Shown here: piece after piece, positions 1 to 4,969 of the stretch | Numbering within the stretch: the first letter of the stretch is position 1 | How the letters are laid out: the number at the start of each line of letters is the position of its first letter | Assembly: GCA_019247255.1 (NCBI GenBank) | Contig: JAFAPJ010000593.1 | Span: 1 to 6,093, forward strand | Source of the DNA: Methylobacteriaceae bacterium | GTDB taxonomy: Bacteria; Pseudomonadota; Alphaproteobacteria; Rhizobiales; Beijerinckiaceae | DNA length: 6,093 bases | Reading direction: 5' to 3' | Made by a program: the position numbers and the translations under genes | Notes under the pieces: generated by a model | Databases searched by the model: none | The model's input: only the letters and a program-made list of their open reading frames with translations | Told to the model about the DNA's origin: nothing

Positions 1-11
1 CGCCCGGTCCC

Positions 12-32
12 CCTCCCCCGTTCCAGGGGAGG
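12..32. other. Small GC-rich stem-loop
   Basis: CCTCCCC at 12-18 is the exact reverse complement of GGGGAGG at 26-32, leaving a 7-nt loop. No T-run follows on either side, so it is not a canonical intrinsic terminator. It may be a structure at the 3' end of an upstream gene, or chance in GC-rich DNA. Confidence 0.25.
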
Positions 33-85
33 AACCCGCGGCAGCCGCCCGCCCGTGGAGACGCCGGCCGCGCTTTCGGGCATGA

Positions 86-101
86 GGGCGAGGCCTCGCC
101 C
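86..101. promoter_or_regulatory. 16-bp perfect palindrome upstream of phnN
   Basis: GGGCGAGGCCTCGCCC is a perfect palindrome without a spacer, centred between 93 and 94. It ends 23 bp before the phnN ATG. The position would suit an operator for a dimeric repressor, but no family consensus is recognised. A palindrome of this length made of G and C is not strongly significant in DNA of this composition. Confidence 0.25.
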
Positions 102-124
102 GCCGGATCCCGCCTGCTCTCCCG

Positions 125-739
125 ATGACCCGCCCGAGCGTCCCCGTGAGCGCCACCCGCCCCGACGCCCCGCCCGCGCCCGGCACCTTGTTCCTGGTGG
201 TCGGCCCGAGCGGCTCCGGCAAGGACACGCTCCTCGACGGCGCGAAGGCGGCGCTCGCGCCCTCGCGCCGTTTCGTCTTCGCGCGCCGGGTCGTGACGCG
301 CCCGGCCGATGCCGGCGGCGAGGCGCACGAGGCGGTGAGCGAGGCGGAGTTCGCGGCCCGCGACGCCGCGGGCGGGTTCCTCATCGCCTGGGCGGCGCAT
401 GGGCTCCGCTACGGCCTGCCAGCCGCCCTCGGCGAAGAGCTCGCGGCCGGCCGCCACGTCGTGGCGAACGGCTCGCGCGCCGCCGCCCCGGCGCTCGCGA
501 GGCGGGTGACGCGGCTTCTGCTCGTGGAAGTCTGGGCGCCGCCCGCGATCCTGGCGGCGCGGCTCGCCGGGCGCGGGCGGGAGGACGCGGCGGCGATCGA
601 GGCCCGGCTCGCCCGGGGCGGGCTCGACCTGCCGCCCGGGCTCCCCGCGATCCGGGTCGTCAACGACGCCGCCCCGGAAACCGGGGTCGCGCGCTTCGTC
701 GCGGCGCTCCGCGAGGCGGCGGGCCTCGCTCAGCCGTAG
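125..739 (+). CDS. phnN: Ribose 1,5-bisphosphate phosphokinase PhnN
   Basis: This is a cytosolic kinase that phosphorylates ribose 1,5-bisphosphate with ATP to give 5-phosphoribosyl 1-diphosphate (PRPP), the last step of the C-P lyase phosphonate pathway (EC 2.7.4.23). The 204-aa protein is of guanylate-kinase-like P-loop type. Walker A is GPSGSGKD at residues 27-34. VVTRP at 56-60 and the FLIAWAAHGLRYGLP segment at 85-99 are characteristic of PhnN, as is VVANGSR at 112-118. Most PhnN proteins begin closer to the P-loop, so the first 20 residues are a slightly long, proline-rich tail. A GTG at codon 8 (146-148) is an alternative start. The ATG is preferred because its TGA-overlapping position suggests coupling to an upstream frame. 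No good Shine-Dalgarno precedes either start. The 3' end overlaps the convergent patatin gene by 10 bp (730-739). Other phn genes are not in the window, so whether it lies in a phn operon is unknown. Confidence 0.92.
   Translation: MTRPSVPVSATRPDAPPAPGTLFLVVGPSGSGKDTLLDGAKAALAPSRRFVFARRVVTRPADAGGEAHEAVSEAEFAARDAAGGFLIAWAAHGLRYGLPAALGEELAAGRHVVANGSRAAAPALARRVTRLLLVEVWAPPAILAARLAGRGREDAAAIEARLARGGLDLPPGLPAIRVVNDAAPETGVARFVAALREAAGLAQP
711..729 (-). terminator. Hairpin abutting the patatin stop codon, possible U-less terminator
   Basis: GCGAGGC (711-717) and GCCTCGC (723-729) form a perfect 7-bp stem with a 5-nt loop. On the minus strand it begins directly after the TGA (732-730) of the patatin gene. 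On the plus strand it lies inside the last codons of phnN. A second stem, CCCCGG/CCGGGG with an AAA loop, lies at 672-686, further downstream for the minus-strand transcript. Neither has a U-tract, so termination is only a guess. The convergent genes leave no other room for a terminator between them. Confidence 0.3.
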
Positions 740-1788
740 GCGGCGCGGAGATCAAGCGTCCCCTGGCGGCCGACCGCGTCGTAATGGGTCGTGAGCCAGG
801 TCTCGGCCGCCGCGCGGCCGATGTCGCGCAGCTGGAGGAAGAAGTCCCACTCCGCCTTGAGCCGCGAGGAGGCGGCGAAGCGCTCGAGCGCCCCGTCCCC
901 GCCGATCCGGTGCATCAGCACGCGCTTGTACTGGTCGCGCGAGAGCTTGCCCTCGTCGATGAGCCGCGTCACGAACTCGATGACGCGCAGCTCGCGCAGC
1001 AGCCCGGCGTTGAAGTTGATCTCGGTCAGCCGGTTCTGGATCTCCTGCGCGTCGCGCGGGATCTCCTTGCGCTCGATCGGGTTGATCTGCACGAGCAGCA
1101 CGTCGTCGCTATGCGCGGCGTAGAAGATCGGGAACAGCGCCGGGTTGCCGGAATAGCCACCGTCCCAATAGGCCTCGCCGTCGATCTCGACCGCCTGGAA
1201 CAGGGTCGGCAGGCAGGCGGAGGCGACGACATGCTCGGGCATGAGCTCGTGCGTCTCGAAGATCTTGATCTTGCCCGTGCGCACGGACGTCGCCGAGATG
1301 AAGAGCTTCACCTCGCTCGCCCGCAGGCGCTCGAAATCGACCGTCCGGGCCAGGAGGTCGCGCAGCGGATTGATGTCGAGCGGGTTCGTTTGGTACGGGC
1401 TCACCTGCTGCTGCAGGAACTCGAACCAGAGGCTCGCGGCCCCGCCCGGCGACCAGAACGTGAAGAGCCGGTCGAAGATGCCGCGCTGCGCGTCGCTGAG
1501 GTCGCCGTCGTAGCTGATCTGCCGCCAGAAGCGCTCGAGCGTCGCGCGCGCCTCGTCCGCCCCGCCCGCGATCCAGCCCGAGACGAGCAGCACCGCGTTG
1601 ACGGAGCCGGCCGAGGCGCCGCTGATCGCCTCGATGCCGAGGCGGCTGTCCTCGAGGAGCTTGTCCAGCACCCCCCAGGTGAAGGCGCCGTGCGCGCCCC
1701 CGCCCTGGAGCGCGAGCGAGATCGGCTTGTCGAAGCGTGGCCCCATGAGCCCCGTGAGGGCCGGGGCCGGACCCGGCTGGCCGGTCAT
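730..1788 (-). CDS. Patatin-like phospholipase/esterase with C-terminal DUF3734-type region
   Basis: This is a 352-aa serine hydrolase of the RssA-like patatin group with no signal peptide, so probably cytosolic. The glycine-rich oxyanion motif GGGAHG is at residues 29-34. The nucleophile elbow GASAG is at 57-61 (catalytic Ser59), and the dyad aspartate is Asp209 in the DGG motif at 209-211. A mid segment reading SPYQTNPLDINPLRDLL (130-146) and the C-terminal part from about residue 230 resemble the bacterial patatin subgroup carrying DUF3734. All catalytic residues are present. The ATG (1788-1786) overlaps the TGA of the upstream dehydrogenase gene as ATGA, which implies translational coupling. 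A Met at residue 15 is an alternative start. The substrate is unknown: phospholipid, or polyhydroxybutyrate/its oligomers, would suit the partner enzyme, but that is inference. Its 3' end overlaps phnN. The larger open frame that continues upstream to 3144 is a shadow across the dehydrogenase and DUF4034 genes. Confidence 0.9.
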   Translation of the reverse strand: MTGQPGPAPALTGLMGPRFDKPISLALQGGGAHGAFTWGVLDKLLEDSRLGIEAISGASAGSVNAVLLVSGWIAGGADEARATLERFWRQISYDGDLSDAQRGIFDRLFTFWSPGGAASLWFEFLQQQVSPYQTNPLDINPLRDLLARTVDFERLRASEVKLFISATSVRTGKIKIFETHELMPEHVVASACLPTLFQAVEIDGEAYWDGGYSGNPALFPIFYAAHSDDVLLVQINPIERKEIPRDAQEIQNRLTEINFNAGLLRELRVIEFVTRLIDEGKLSRDQYKRVLMHRIGGDGALERFAASSRLKAEWDFFLQLRDIGRAAAETWLTTHYDAVGRQGTLDLRAAYG

Positions 1789-2573
1789 TCCGCGGTCCAG
1801 CCGCCGTCGACCGAGATGTTGGCGCCCGTGATCTGGGCGGCCGCGTCCGAGCAGAGGAAGAGCGCGAGCGCCGCGACCTGCTCGACCGTCACGAATTCCT
1901 TGGTCGGCTGCGCCTCGAGCAGCACGTCGTGGATGACCTGCTCCTTCGTGAGGCCGCGCGCCTTCATGGTGTCGGGGATCTGCTTCTCGACGAGCGGCGT
2001 CCAGACATAGCCCGGGCTGATGCAGTTCGCCGTGATCTTGTGGGTCGCGAGCTCGAGCGCGACCGTCTTCGTGAGGCCCGCGATCCCGTGCTTCGCGCTC
2101 ACATAGGCGGACTTGAACGGCGAGGCGACGAGCGAATGGGCCGAGGCCGTGTTGCTGATGCGGCCCCAGCCGCGCTTCTTCATGCCGGGCACGGCCGCGC
2201 GGATCGCGTGGAAGGCGGAGGAGAGGTTGATCGCGATGATCTGGTCCCACTTCTCGACCGGGAACTCCTCGATCGGCGAGACGAACTGGACGCCCGCGTT
2301 GTTGATGAGGATGTCGGCCGAGCCGAGCTCGCGCTCCGCCGTCGCGACCATCGCGGCGATCTCGGCCGGCTTCGACATGTCGGCCGGCGAGTAGACCGAC
2401 TTCACCCCGAAATCGCTCTCGATCTTCGACCGCTCGGCCTCGATCGCGGCCGCGTCGCCGAAGCCGTTGATGAGCACGTGCGCGCCCTCGGCCGCGAGGG
2501 CCCGGGCATAGGCGAGGCCGATCCCGCTCGTGGAGCCGGTGACGACGGCGACCTTGTTGGCGAGTGAGGGCAT
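1785..2573 (-). CDS. bdhA: D-3-hydroxybutyrate dehydrogenase (SDR family)
   Basis: This enzyme oxidises D-3-hydroxybutyrate to acetoacetate with NAD+ (EC 1.1.1.30), the step that channels polyhydroxybutyrate monomer into central metabolism. The 262-aa length is typical. The Rossmann motif is TGSTSGIG (residues 12-19) and NNAG is at 91-94. The SDR tetrad is Asn116, Ser144, Tyr157 and Lys161. Residues known to bind substrate in the Pseudomonas fragi enzyme all have counterparts offset by two: Gln96, His146, Lys154, Gln198, with Trp191 and Trp259. This makes the assignment much firmer than a general SDR call. The start is supported by an AGGA (2586-2583) nine bases upstream of the ATG. The gene's TGA overlaps the ATG of the patatin gene by 4 bp, so the two form an operon with bdhA first. 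The 102-bp upstream gap contains direct repeats and probably a promoter. Confidence 0.95.
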   Translation of the reverse strand: MPSLANKVAVVTGSTSGIGLAYARALAAEGAHVLINGFGDAAAIEAERSKIESDFGVKSVYSPADMSKPAEIAAMVATAERELGSADILINNAGVQFVSPIEEFPVEKWDQIIAINLSSAFHAIRAAVPGMKKRGWGRISNTASAHSLVASPFKSAYVSAKHGIAGLTKTVALELATHKITANCISPGYVWTPLVEKQIPDTMKARGLTKEQVIHDVLLEAQPTKEFVTVEQVAALALFLCSDAAAQITGANISVDGGWTAE

Positions 2574-2582
2574 GAGGAAGCG

Positions 2583-2586
2583 TCCT
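2583..2586 (-). promoter_or_regulatory. Ribosome binding site of bdhA
   Basis: On the minus strand the leader reads AGCAGGACG before the start. The AGGA core is separated from the ATG (2575-2573 side) by about nine bases, an acceptable spacing. It supports the chosen start. Confidence 0.5.
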
Positions 2587-2587
2587 G

Positions 2588-2598
2588 CTGCAATGCGG
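2588..2598. promoter_or_regulatory. Possible PhaR-like site in the bdhA leader
   Basis: CTGCAATGCGG differs by one base from CTGC-N3-GCAG, the motif recalled for PhaR, the polyhydroxyalkanoate-responsive repressor of Rhodobacter and related alphaproteobacteria. It lies just upstream of the bdhA Shine-Dalgarno, where a bound repressor could block transcription. The match is short and imperfect, and no phaR gene is in the window, so this is tentative. Confidence 0.15.
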
Positions 2599-2624
2599 CA
2601 AACGCCTAATGCGAAGCGGGACGG

Positions 2625-2657
2625 GAGTCACGGGCGGGGGAGCACGCGAGTCACGGG
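2625..2657. repeat. Direct repeat of GAGTCACGGG upstream of bdhA
   Basis: The 10-base sequence GAGTCACGGG occurs at 2625-2634 and again at 2648-2657, with start-to-start spacing of 23 bp (about two helical turns). It lies 52-84 bp upstream of the bdhA start. The repeats could be tandem activator or repressor sites on one DNA face, or a chance duplication. The second copy abuts the hairpin at the end of the DUF4034 gene. No clear -35/-10 pair was found; CATTAG (2611-2606, minus) is the best weak -10-like hexamer. Confidence 0.4.
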
Positions 2658-2680
2658 TGGAGCGGAGAGGCCGCTTCACC
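2656..2680 (-). terminator. Stem-loop spanning the stop codon of the DUF4034 gene
   Basis: Bases 2656-2665 and 2671-2680 form a 10-bp stem with a 5-nt loop. On the minus strand there is one A-C mismatch; on the plus strand the same pair is a G-U wobble. The TGA stop (2678-2676) lies within the stem. The position is right for a terminator or 3'-end structure between the DUF4034 gene and bdhA. No U-run follows, so intrinsic termination is uncertain. Confidence 0.35.
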
Positions 2681-4502
2681 ACGCCCCGCTCGCCTTCAGC
2701 CGCACGAGTTCCCCATGCTTGCGCTGAGCGTCGGGAAGACTGCCGTACTTCAGGGATTCCGTGCAGGCCGCAAGGGCGCGCTCCAAGCTCTTCAGCTCCA
2801 TAAGGGCGAAACACAGATTGTTGTATGCCACGGCAACGTCGGCTCGCGCCGTGATCTTCGGGTCGTACAGATAGCGAAACTGTTCCAGCACCTGCCGGGC
2901 GGAGCTGAGATCGGATCCCCCGAAATGGATCATGCTCAGGGCGATCGCGGCCTTGGCGCGCAGATCGCTCTCGGAACCTGCCACGAGGAGGAAGTCGGAG
3001 GTCGCGCCCGCGACATCGCCGAGCTCCCGTTTGGCATGACCGCGCCAGTAGCGGACATTCATGTCGGCCGGCTTGTCCTCGACCGCGTCGGTGCAACGTT
3101 CGACAGCCGATCGAAATTCCTTGAGGCGGATGTAGCCGTAGCAAGCGAGCGAGCTGACGTCGAAGCCGCCTCCCGCACGCGTCCCGACCTCAGCGGAGGC
3201 GATGCTGTCCTCGGACTCCCCGACGGCATATGCGGTCCGAGCCAGCCATTGAGACACGAGAGCGACCGCGCCAATCCGTTCCTCGTCCGTGATGCTGGCA
3301 TCCGCGTTCAGGTCGGAAAGCGCCTGCCTCGCCTTCTTGGAGGCGTTCATGTAGAAGCCTTCGACGTACCAAGATTTCGCGACCGCGAGGTCGATGATGT
3401 AGTCGCTTCGTCCAGTATCTATTCGGTCGAGAGCGGTGTCACTCCCGAGGGTGGTGGCCAGGTGCTGAAGAAATGGTGCGGTGGACGAGCCAGCATCGCC
3501 GATTCCGAGGATTTCGTCGAGGAGTTGCCAGATCGCCTCTCGGTACTCCGCCCTGTTCGTCTTGTCGTAGAGCTTCATGCCCGCGAGAAGCTGCGCCTCG
3601 AAGCCCTCCGGGCTCGTGCTTCGAACAGCATCGGCGATGCACCGCTCCCGCTCGCCATTCTGGCGAGACGTGGACCAGCAGGCGACGGCTGCGGCATCCA
3701 GCAGATATCGGTAAAGGTTCAGGCTCAGCAATTTCAGCGGCGATCCGTCTCCTGCCGGCGCGGCATAGAGCTCGACGAACGCCCGCATCGCCTCCAACGA
3801 CCCGCCCCATTTCGGCTGCAGCATAGCGAGAGCTGCGTCGTAGAGCCTGTAATAGGTGGGGTGCCGCTTCTGTGCCGCGTCGAAGGCTGCCGGAAGCCTC
3901 TCGAGCTGCCCGAGATACCGGAGCGTCCTCAGTTTCAGCAGGAAAGGATAAGGGTTCGTCCCGTCGCGCTCGATCGCTTGGTCGGCATCCTCGGCCGCTC
4001 TGGCGAAGGAACGCGAGGATGCTTCGAGGTGCTCCGGCAGGACATCCTGGCTGAAGCGGACCCCTCGTACGAAGCGACCTTCATCGAGACGATGTTGCGC
4101 CCTGACGAGAATGGGAACGGGATCCCGGCCGGCCTGCGCGACCCATTCGTCCAGACGTGTCCCGAAGGCAGGGTCGGTGACGTCGGGGATGGCGGCGATG
4201 AAGTCCTCGAAAGGGAAGAAGCGCCAGCCCTGGAGCTTGCTGTCGGAGAGAACCTGCCCGGCGATGTCCCGGGCGAGCCTGAAGTCACCCCGCCGTATCG
4301 CCTCCCGGGTGCGACGAGCCTTCTCGCTCGTCGATTCGGCTTGGCGCGGCGGAAGCCTGAGCTCGACGGCTCTCTGAACGACCAGTTCGGCGATCCGGTC
4401 GGCGTGCGCAGCGGCGTTGGCGTCCGACGACGACCCGATGGCACCCAAGCCGATCAACGCGGCCGAGAGAAGCCTTCCTGCTCTGGACGGATGATTGCTC
4501 AT
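2676..4502 (-). CDS. Exported DUF4034-like, TPR-like helical repeat protein of unknown function
   Basis: This 608-aa protein has a typical Sec signal peptide: Arg7/Arg10, a hydrophobic stretch at about 11-23, and a likely signal peptidase I site after Ala30 (ANA). It is therefore probably periplasmic or secreted. No enzymatic motif is seen. Residues about 60-245 resemble DUF4034 proteins: a stretch LDEWVAQ (117-123), then a region containing RGVRFSQDVLP (146-156), an ALxxDLxxAL-like helix pair, and the hallmark-like LQPKWGGS (228-235). The C-terminal part (about 447-588) has TPR-like helix pairs, including CYGYIRLKEFRSAVERC (454-470) and YNNLCFALMELKSLERALAAC (560-580). The start ATG has a GAGG only two bases upstream, which is close but usable. 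Base composition is unlike the neighbours: row 3361-3420 has 32/60 G+C against 46/60 in row 5641-5700. That suggests an accessory or transferred gene. Such solenoids usually bind other proteins. The domain name is from memory of family pattern, and the function is unknown. Confidence 0.75.
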   Translation of the reverse strand: MSNHPSRAGRLLSAALIGLGAIGSSSDANAAAHADRIAELVVQRAVELRLPPRQAESTSEKARRTREAIRRGDFRLARDIAGQVLSDSKLQGWRFFPFEDFIAAIPDVTDPAFGTRLDEWVAQAGRDPVPILVRAQHRLDEGRFVRGVRFSQDVLPEHLEASSRSFARAAEDADQAIERDGTNPYPFLLKLRTLRYLGQLERLPAAFDAAQKRHPTYYRLYDAALAMLQPKWGGSLEAMRAFVELYAAPAGDGSPLKLLSLNLYRYLLDAAAVACWSTSRQNGERERCIADAVRSTSPEGFEAQLLAGMKLYDKTNRAEYREAIWQLLDEILGIGDAGSSTAPFLQHLATTLGSDTALDRIDTGRSDYIIDLAVAKSWYVEGFYMNASKKARQALSDLNADASITDEERIGAVALVSQWLARTAYAVGESEDSIASAEVGTRAGGGFDVSSLACYGYIRLKEFRSAVERCTDAVEDKPADMNVRYWRGHAKRELGDVAGATSDFLLVAGSESDLRAKAAIALSMIHFGGSDLSSARQVLEQFRYLYDPKITARADVAVAYNNLCFALMELKSLERALAACTESLKYGSLPDAQRKHGELVRLKASGAW

Positions 4503-4553
4503 GACCTCGCCAGCCCCGCACGTCGGACGCGTAACCGTGTGAGACCTAATCGC

Positions 4554-4581
4554 TAAGTTGTCCGCTCTGCTCGCCGGTCAA
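4554..4581 (-). promoter_or_regulatory. Possible promoter of the DUF4034 gene
   Basis: On the minus strand TTGACC (4581-4576) matches the -35 consensus well. About 17-18 bp further down is a weak -10-like ACTTAG/CTTAGC (around 4558-4552). The -35 lies within the 16-bp palindrome at 4575-4590, so a bound dimer would occlude it. The -10 match is poor, as is common in alphaproteobacteria. Confidence 0.3.
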
Positions 4582-4590
4582 ATTTGACCG
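4575..4590. promoter_or_regulatory. 16-bp perfect palindrome, candidate operator
   Basis: CGGTCAAATTTGACCG is a perfect palindrome with an AT-rich centre in otherwise GC-rich DNA, which makes it more striking than the all-GC palindromes. It lies 73 bp upstream of the DUF4034 start and on the far side from the symporter pair. Its half-site TTGACCG recurs at 4723-4729. The regulator family is not identified. Confidence 0.5.
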
Positions 4591-4650
4591 AAGCCGCCCG
4601 TTTCGCGCCCGGCAGAGCGCGGGCCACAAGCAGCTTGACCCGATCGGTTG

Positions 4651-4678
4651 CCGCCACTGGGGCGTCCTCGAGTGGCGG
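4651..4678. other. Stem-loop in the divergent intergenic region
   Basis: CCGCCACT (4651-4658) pairs perfectly with AGTGGCGG (4671-4678), leaving a 12-nt loop. There is no U-tract. It may be a leader RNA structure for the rightward operon or a widely spaced inverted binding site. Confidence 0.3.
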
Positions 4679-4722
4679 GTCGGCGGCTCGTCGCCAGCCA
4701 CAGGAGGGTCGCGATTGATCTC

Positions 4723-4733
4723 TTGACCGGTCA
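4723..4733. promoter_or_regulatory. TTGACCGGTCA palindromic element upstream of the DUF3311 gene
   Basis: TGACCGGTCA (4724-4733) is a 10-bp perfect palindrome preceded by T, so TTGACC (4723-4728) is also a good -35 hexamer for the plus strand. Seventeen bases on, TTTCTG (4746-4751) is a poor -10. It shares the TTGACCG half-site with the palindrome at 4575-4590, suggesting the same regulator may contact both sides of the divergent region. Confidence 0.35.
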
Positions 4734-4798
4734 GTTACTTCCAGCTTTCTGGCGGCGATGCCCGGGCGAGCCGGGCCGGGCAAGACGGACGATCGATC

Positions 4799-4969
4799 TT
4801 GAAGTGGCTTCTTCTCCTGATCCCCTGCCTCGGGGCGATCGCGGCACCCTTCTACAATAGCATCGAACCGAGGCTCTTCGGCTTCCCGCTCTTCTACTGG
4901 TTCCAGCTGCTCCTCGTGCCGGTCTCGGCGCTCTTCATCTACATGGTCTACGCGGGAGAGCGTCGGTGA
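4799..4969 (+). CDS. DUF3311 small membrane protein, partner of the symporter
   Basis: This 56-aa inner-membrane protein starts at TTG (4799-4801). No other start codon lies in frame after the preceding in-frame stop at 4724-4726, so TTG is the only choice if the gene is real. It matches the DUF3311 pattern closely: a first hydrophobic helix (residues about 3-16), then APFYN (16-20), EPRLFGFPLFYWFQLL (23-38), and a second helix to about residue 51 ending in GERR. DUF3311 proteins are commonly encoded just upstream of sodium:solute symporters of the MctP type and are thought to be an accessory subunit. That role is inferred from gene pairing. No strong Shine-Dalgarno is visible before the TTG. 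Its TGA overlaps the next GTG by 4 bp, indicating translational coupling. It is easily missed because it is short and lacks ATG. Confidence 0.85.
   Translation: MKWLLLLIPCLGAIAAPFYNSIEPRLFGFPLFYWFQLLLVPVSALFIYMVYAGERR
4954..4960 (+). promoter_or_regulatory. Ribosome binding site deciding the symporter GTG start
   Basis: GGGAGAG (4954-4960) lies five bases before GTG (4966-4968). It is inside the last codons of the DUF3311 gene. The good spacing supports GTG rather than a downstream codon as the symporter start. Confidence 0.65.

Larger units (their letters stand above)
1..124 (+). other. Left-edge region upstream of phnN; possible tail of an upstream gene
   Basis: No recognisable gene is visible here. 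One forward frame is open from base 3 and ends in a TGA at 126-128, which overlaps the phnN ATG (125-127) as ATGA. This could be the 3' end of an upstream operon gene translationally coupled to phnN. However, its 41 visible codons give a proline/glycine/arginine-rich peptide without conserved features, and in DNA this rich in GC, open frames occur by chance. No purine-rich ribosome binding site precedes the phnN ATG, which would suit coupling. The region also contains a hairpin (12-32) and a palindrome (86-101). Sequence left of the window would settle it. Confidence 0.25.
4503..4798. other. Divergent intergenic region with palindromes and a stem-loop
   Basis: This 296-bp region separates the leftward DUF4034 gene from the rightward DUF3311/symporter pair, so it should hold two promoters. 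It contains three TTGACC(C/G) copies on the plus strand (4584, 4635, 4723), two of them inside palindromes, and an 8-bp stem-loop (4651-4678). Frames crossing it (4553-4783 minus, 4648-4860 plus) give arginine-rich peptides with no family resemblance and are not called as genes. Confidence 0.6.

Noticed and set aside
55..2010. Plus-strand open frame of 651 codons across phnN, patatin and bdhA
   Set aside because: It runs in the wrong frame over phnN and antisense to two genes with intact catalytic motifs. The translation is arginine/alanine-rich low-complexity sequence typical of GC-rich shadow frames.
1789..3144. Upstream extension of the patatin frame, which would make an 804-residue protein
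   Set aside because: The extension overlaps bdhA and the DUF4034 gene in another frame and reads as arginine-rich noise. The patatin homology begins just after the ATG at 1788.
2715..4556. Plus-strand open frame of 613 codons opposite the DUF4034 gene
   Set aside because: The minus-strand product has a signal peptide and TPR-like repeats, while the plus-strand product has no recognisable features. It is an antisense shadow.
4750..4764. Sigma-54-like TGGC...GC element upstream of DUF3311
   Set aside because: The GG and GC dinucleotides are not at the required GG-N10-GC spacing and the flanking bases do not match.
4553..4783. Minus-strand 76-codon frame in the divergent intergenic region
   Set aside because: Arginine-rich composition, no family resemblance, and it covers the palindromes and the probable promoters.
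4758..4802. 14-codon mini-frame whose TGA overlaps the DUF3311 TTG as TTGA, a possible leader peptide
   Set aside because: The junction is suggestive of coupling, but the peptide is generic, no ribosome binding site is clear, and such short frames are common by chance.
4648..4860. Plus-strand 70-codon frame overlapping the DUF3311 start
   Set aside because: It overlaps the well-supported DUF3311 gene in another frame and has no recognisable features.
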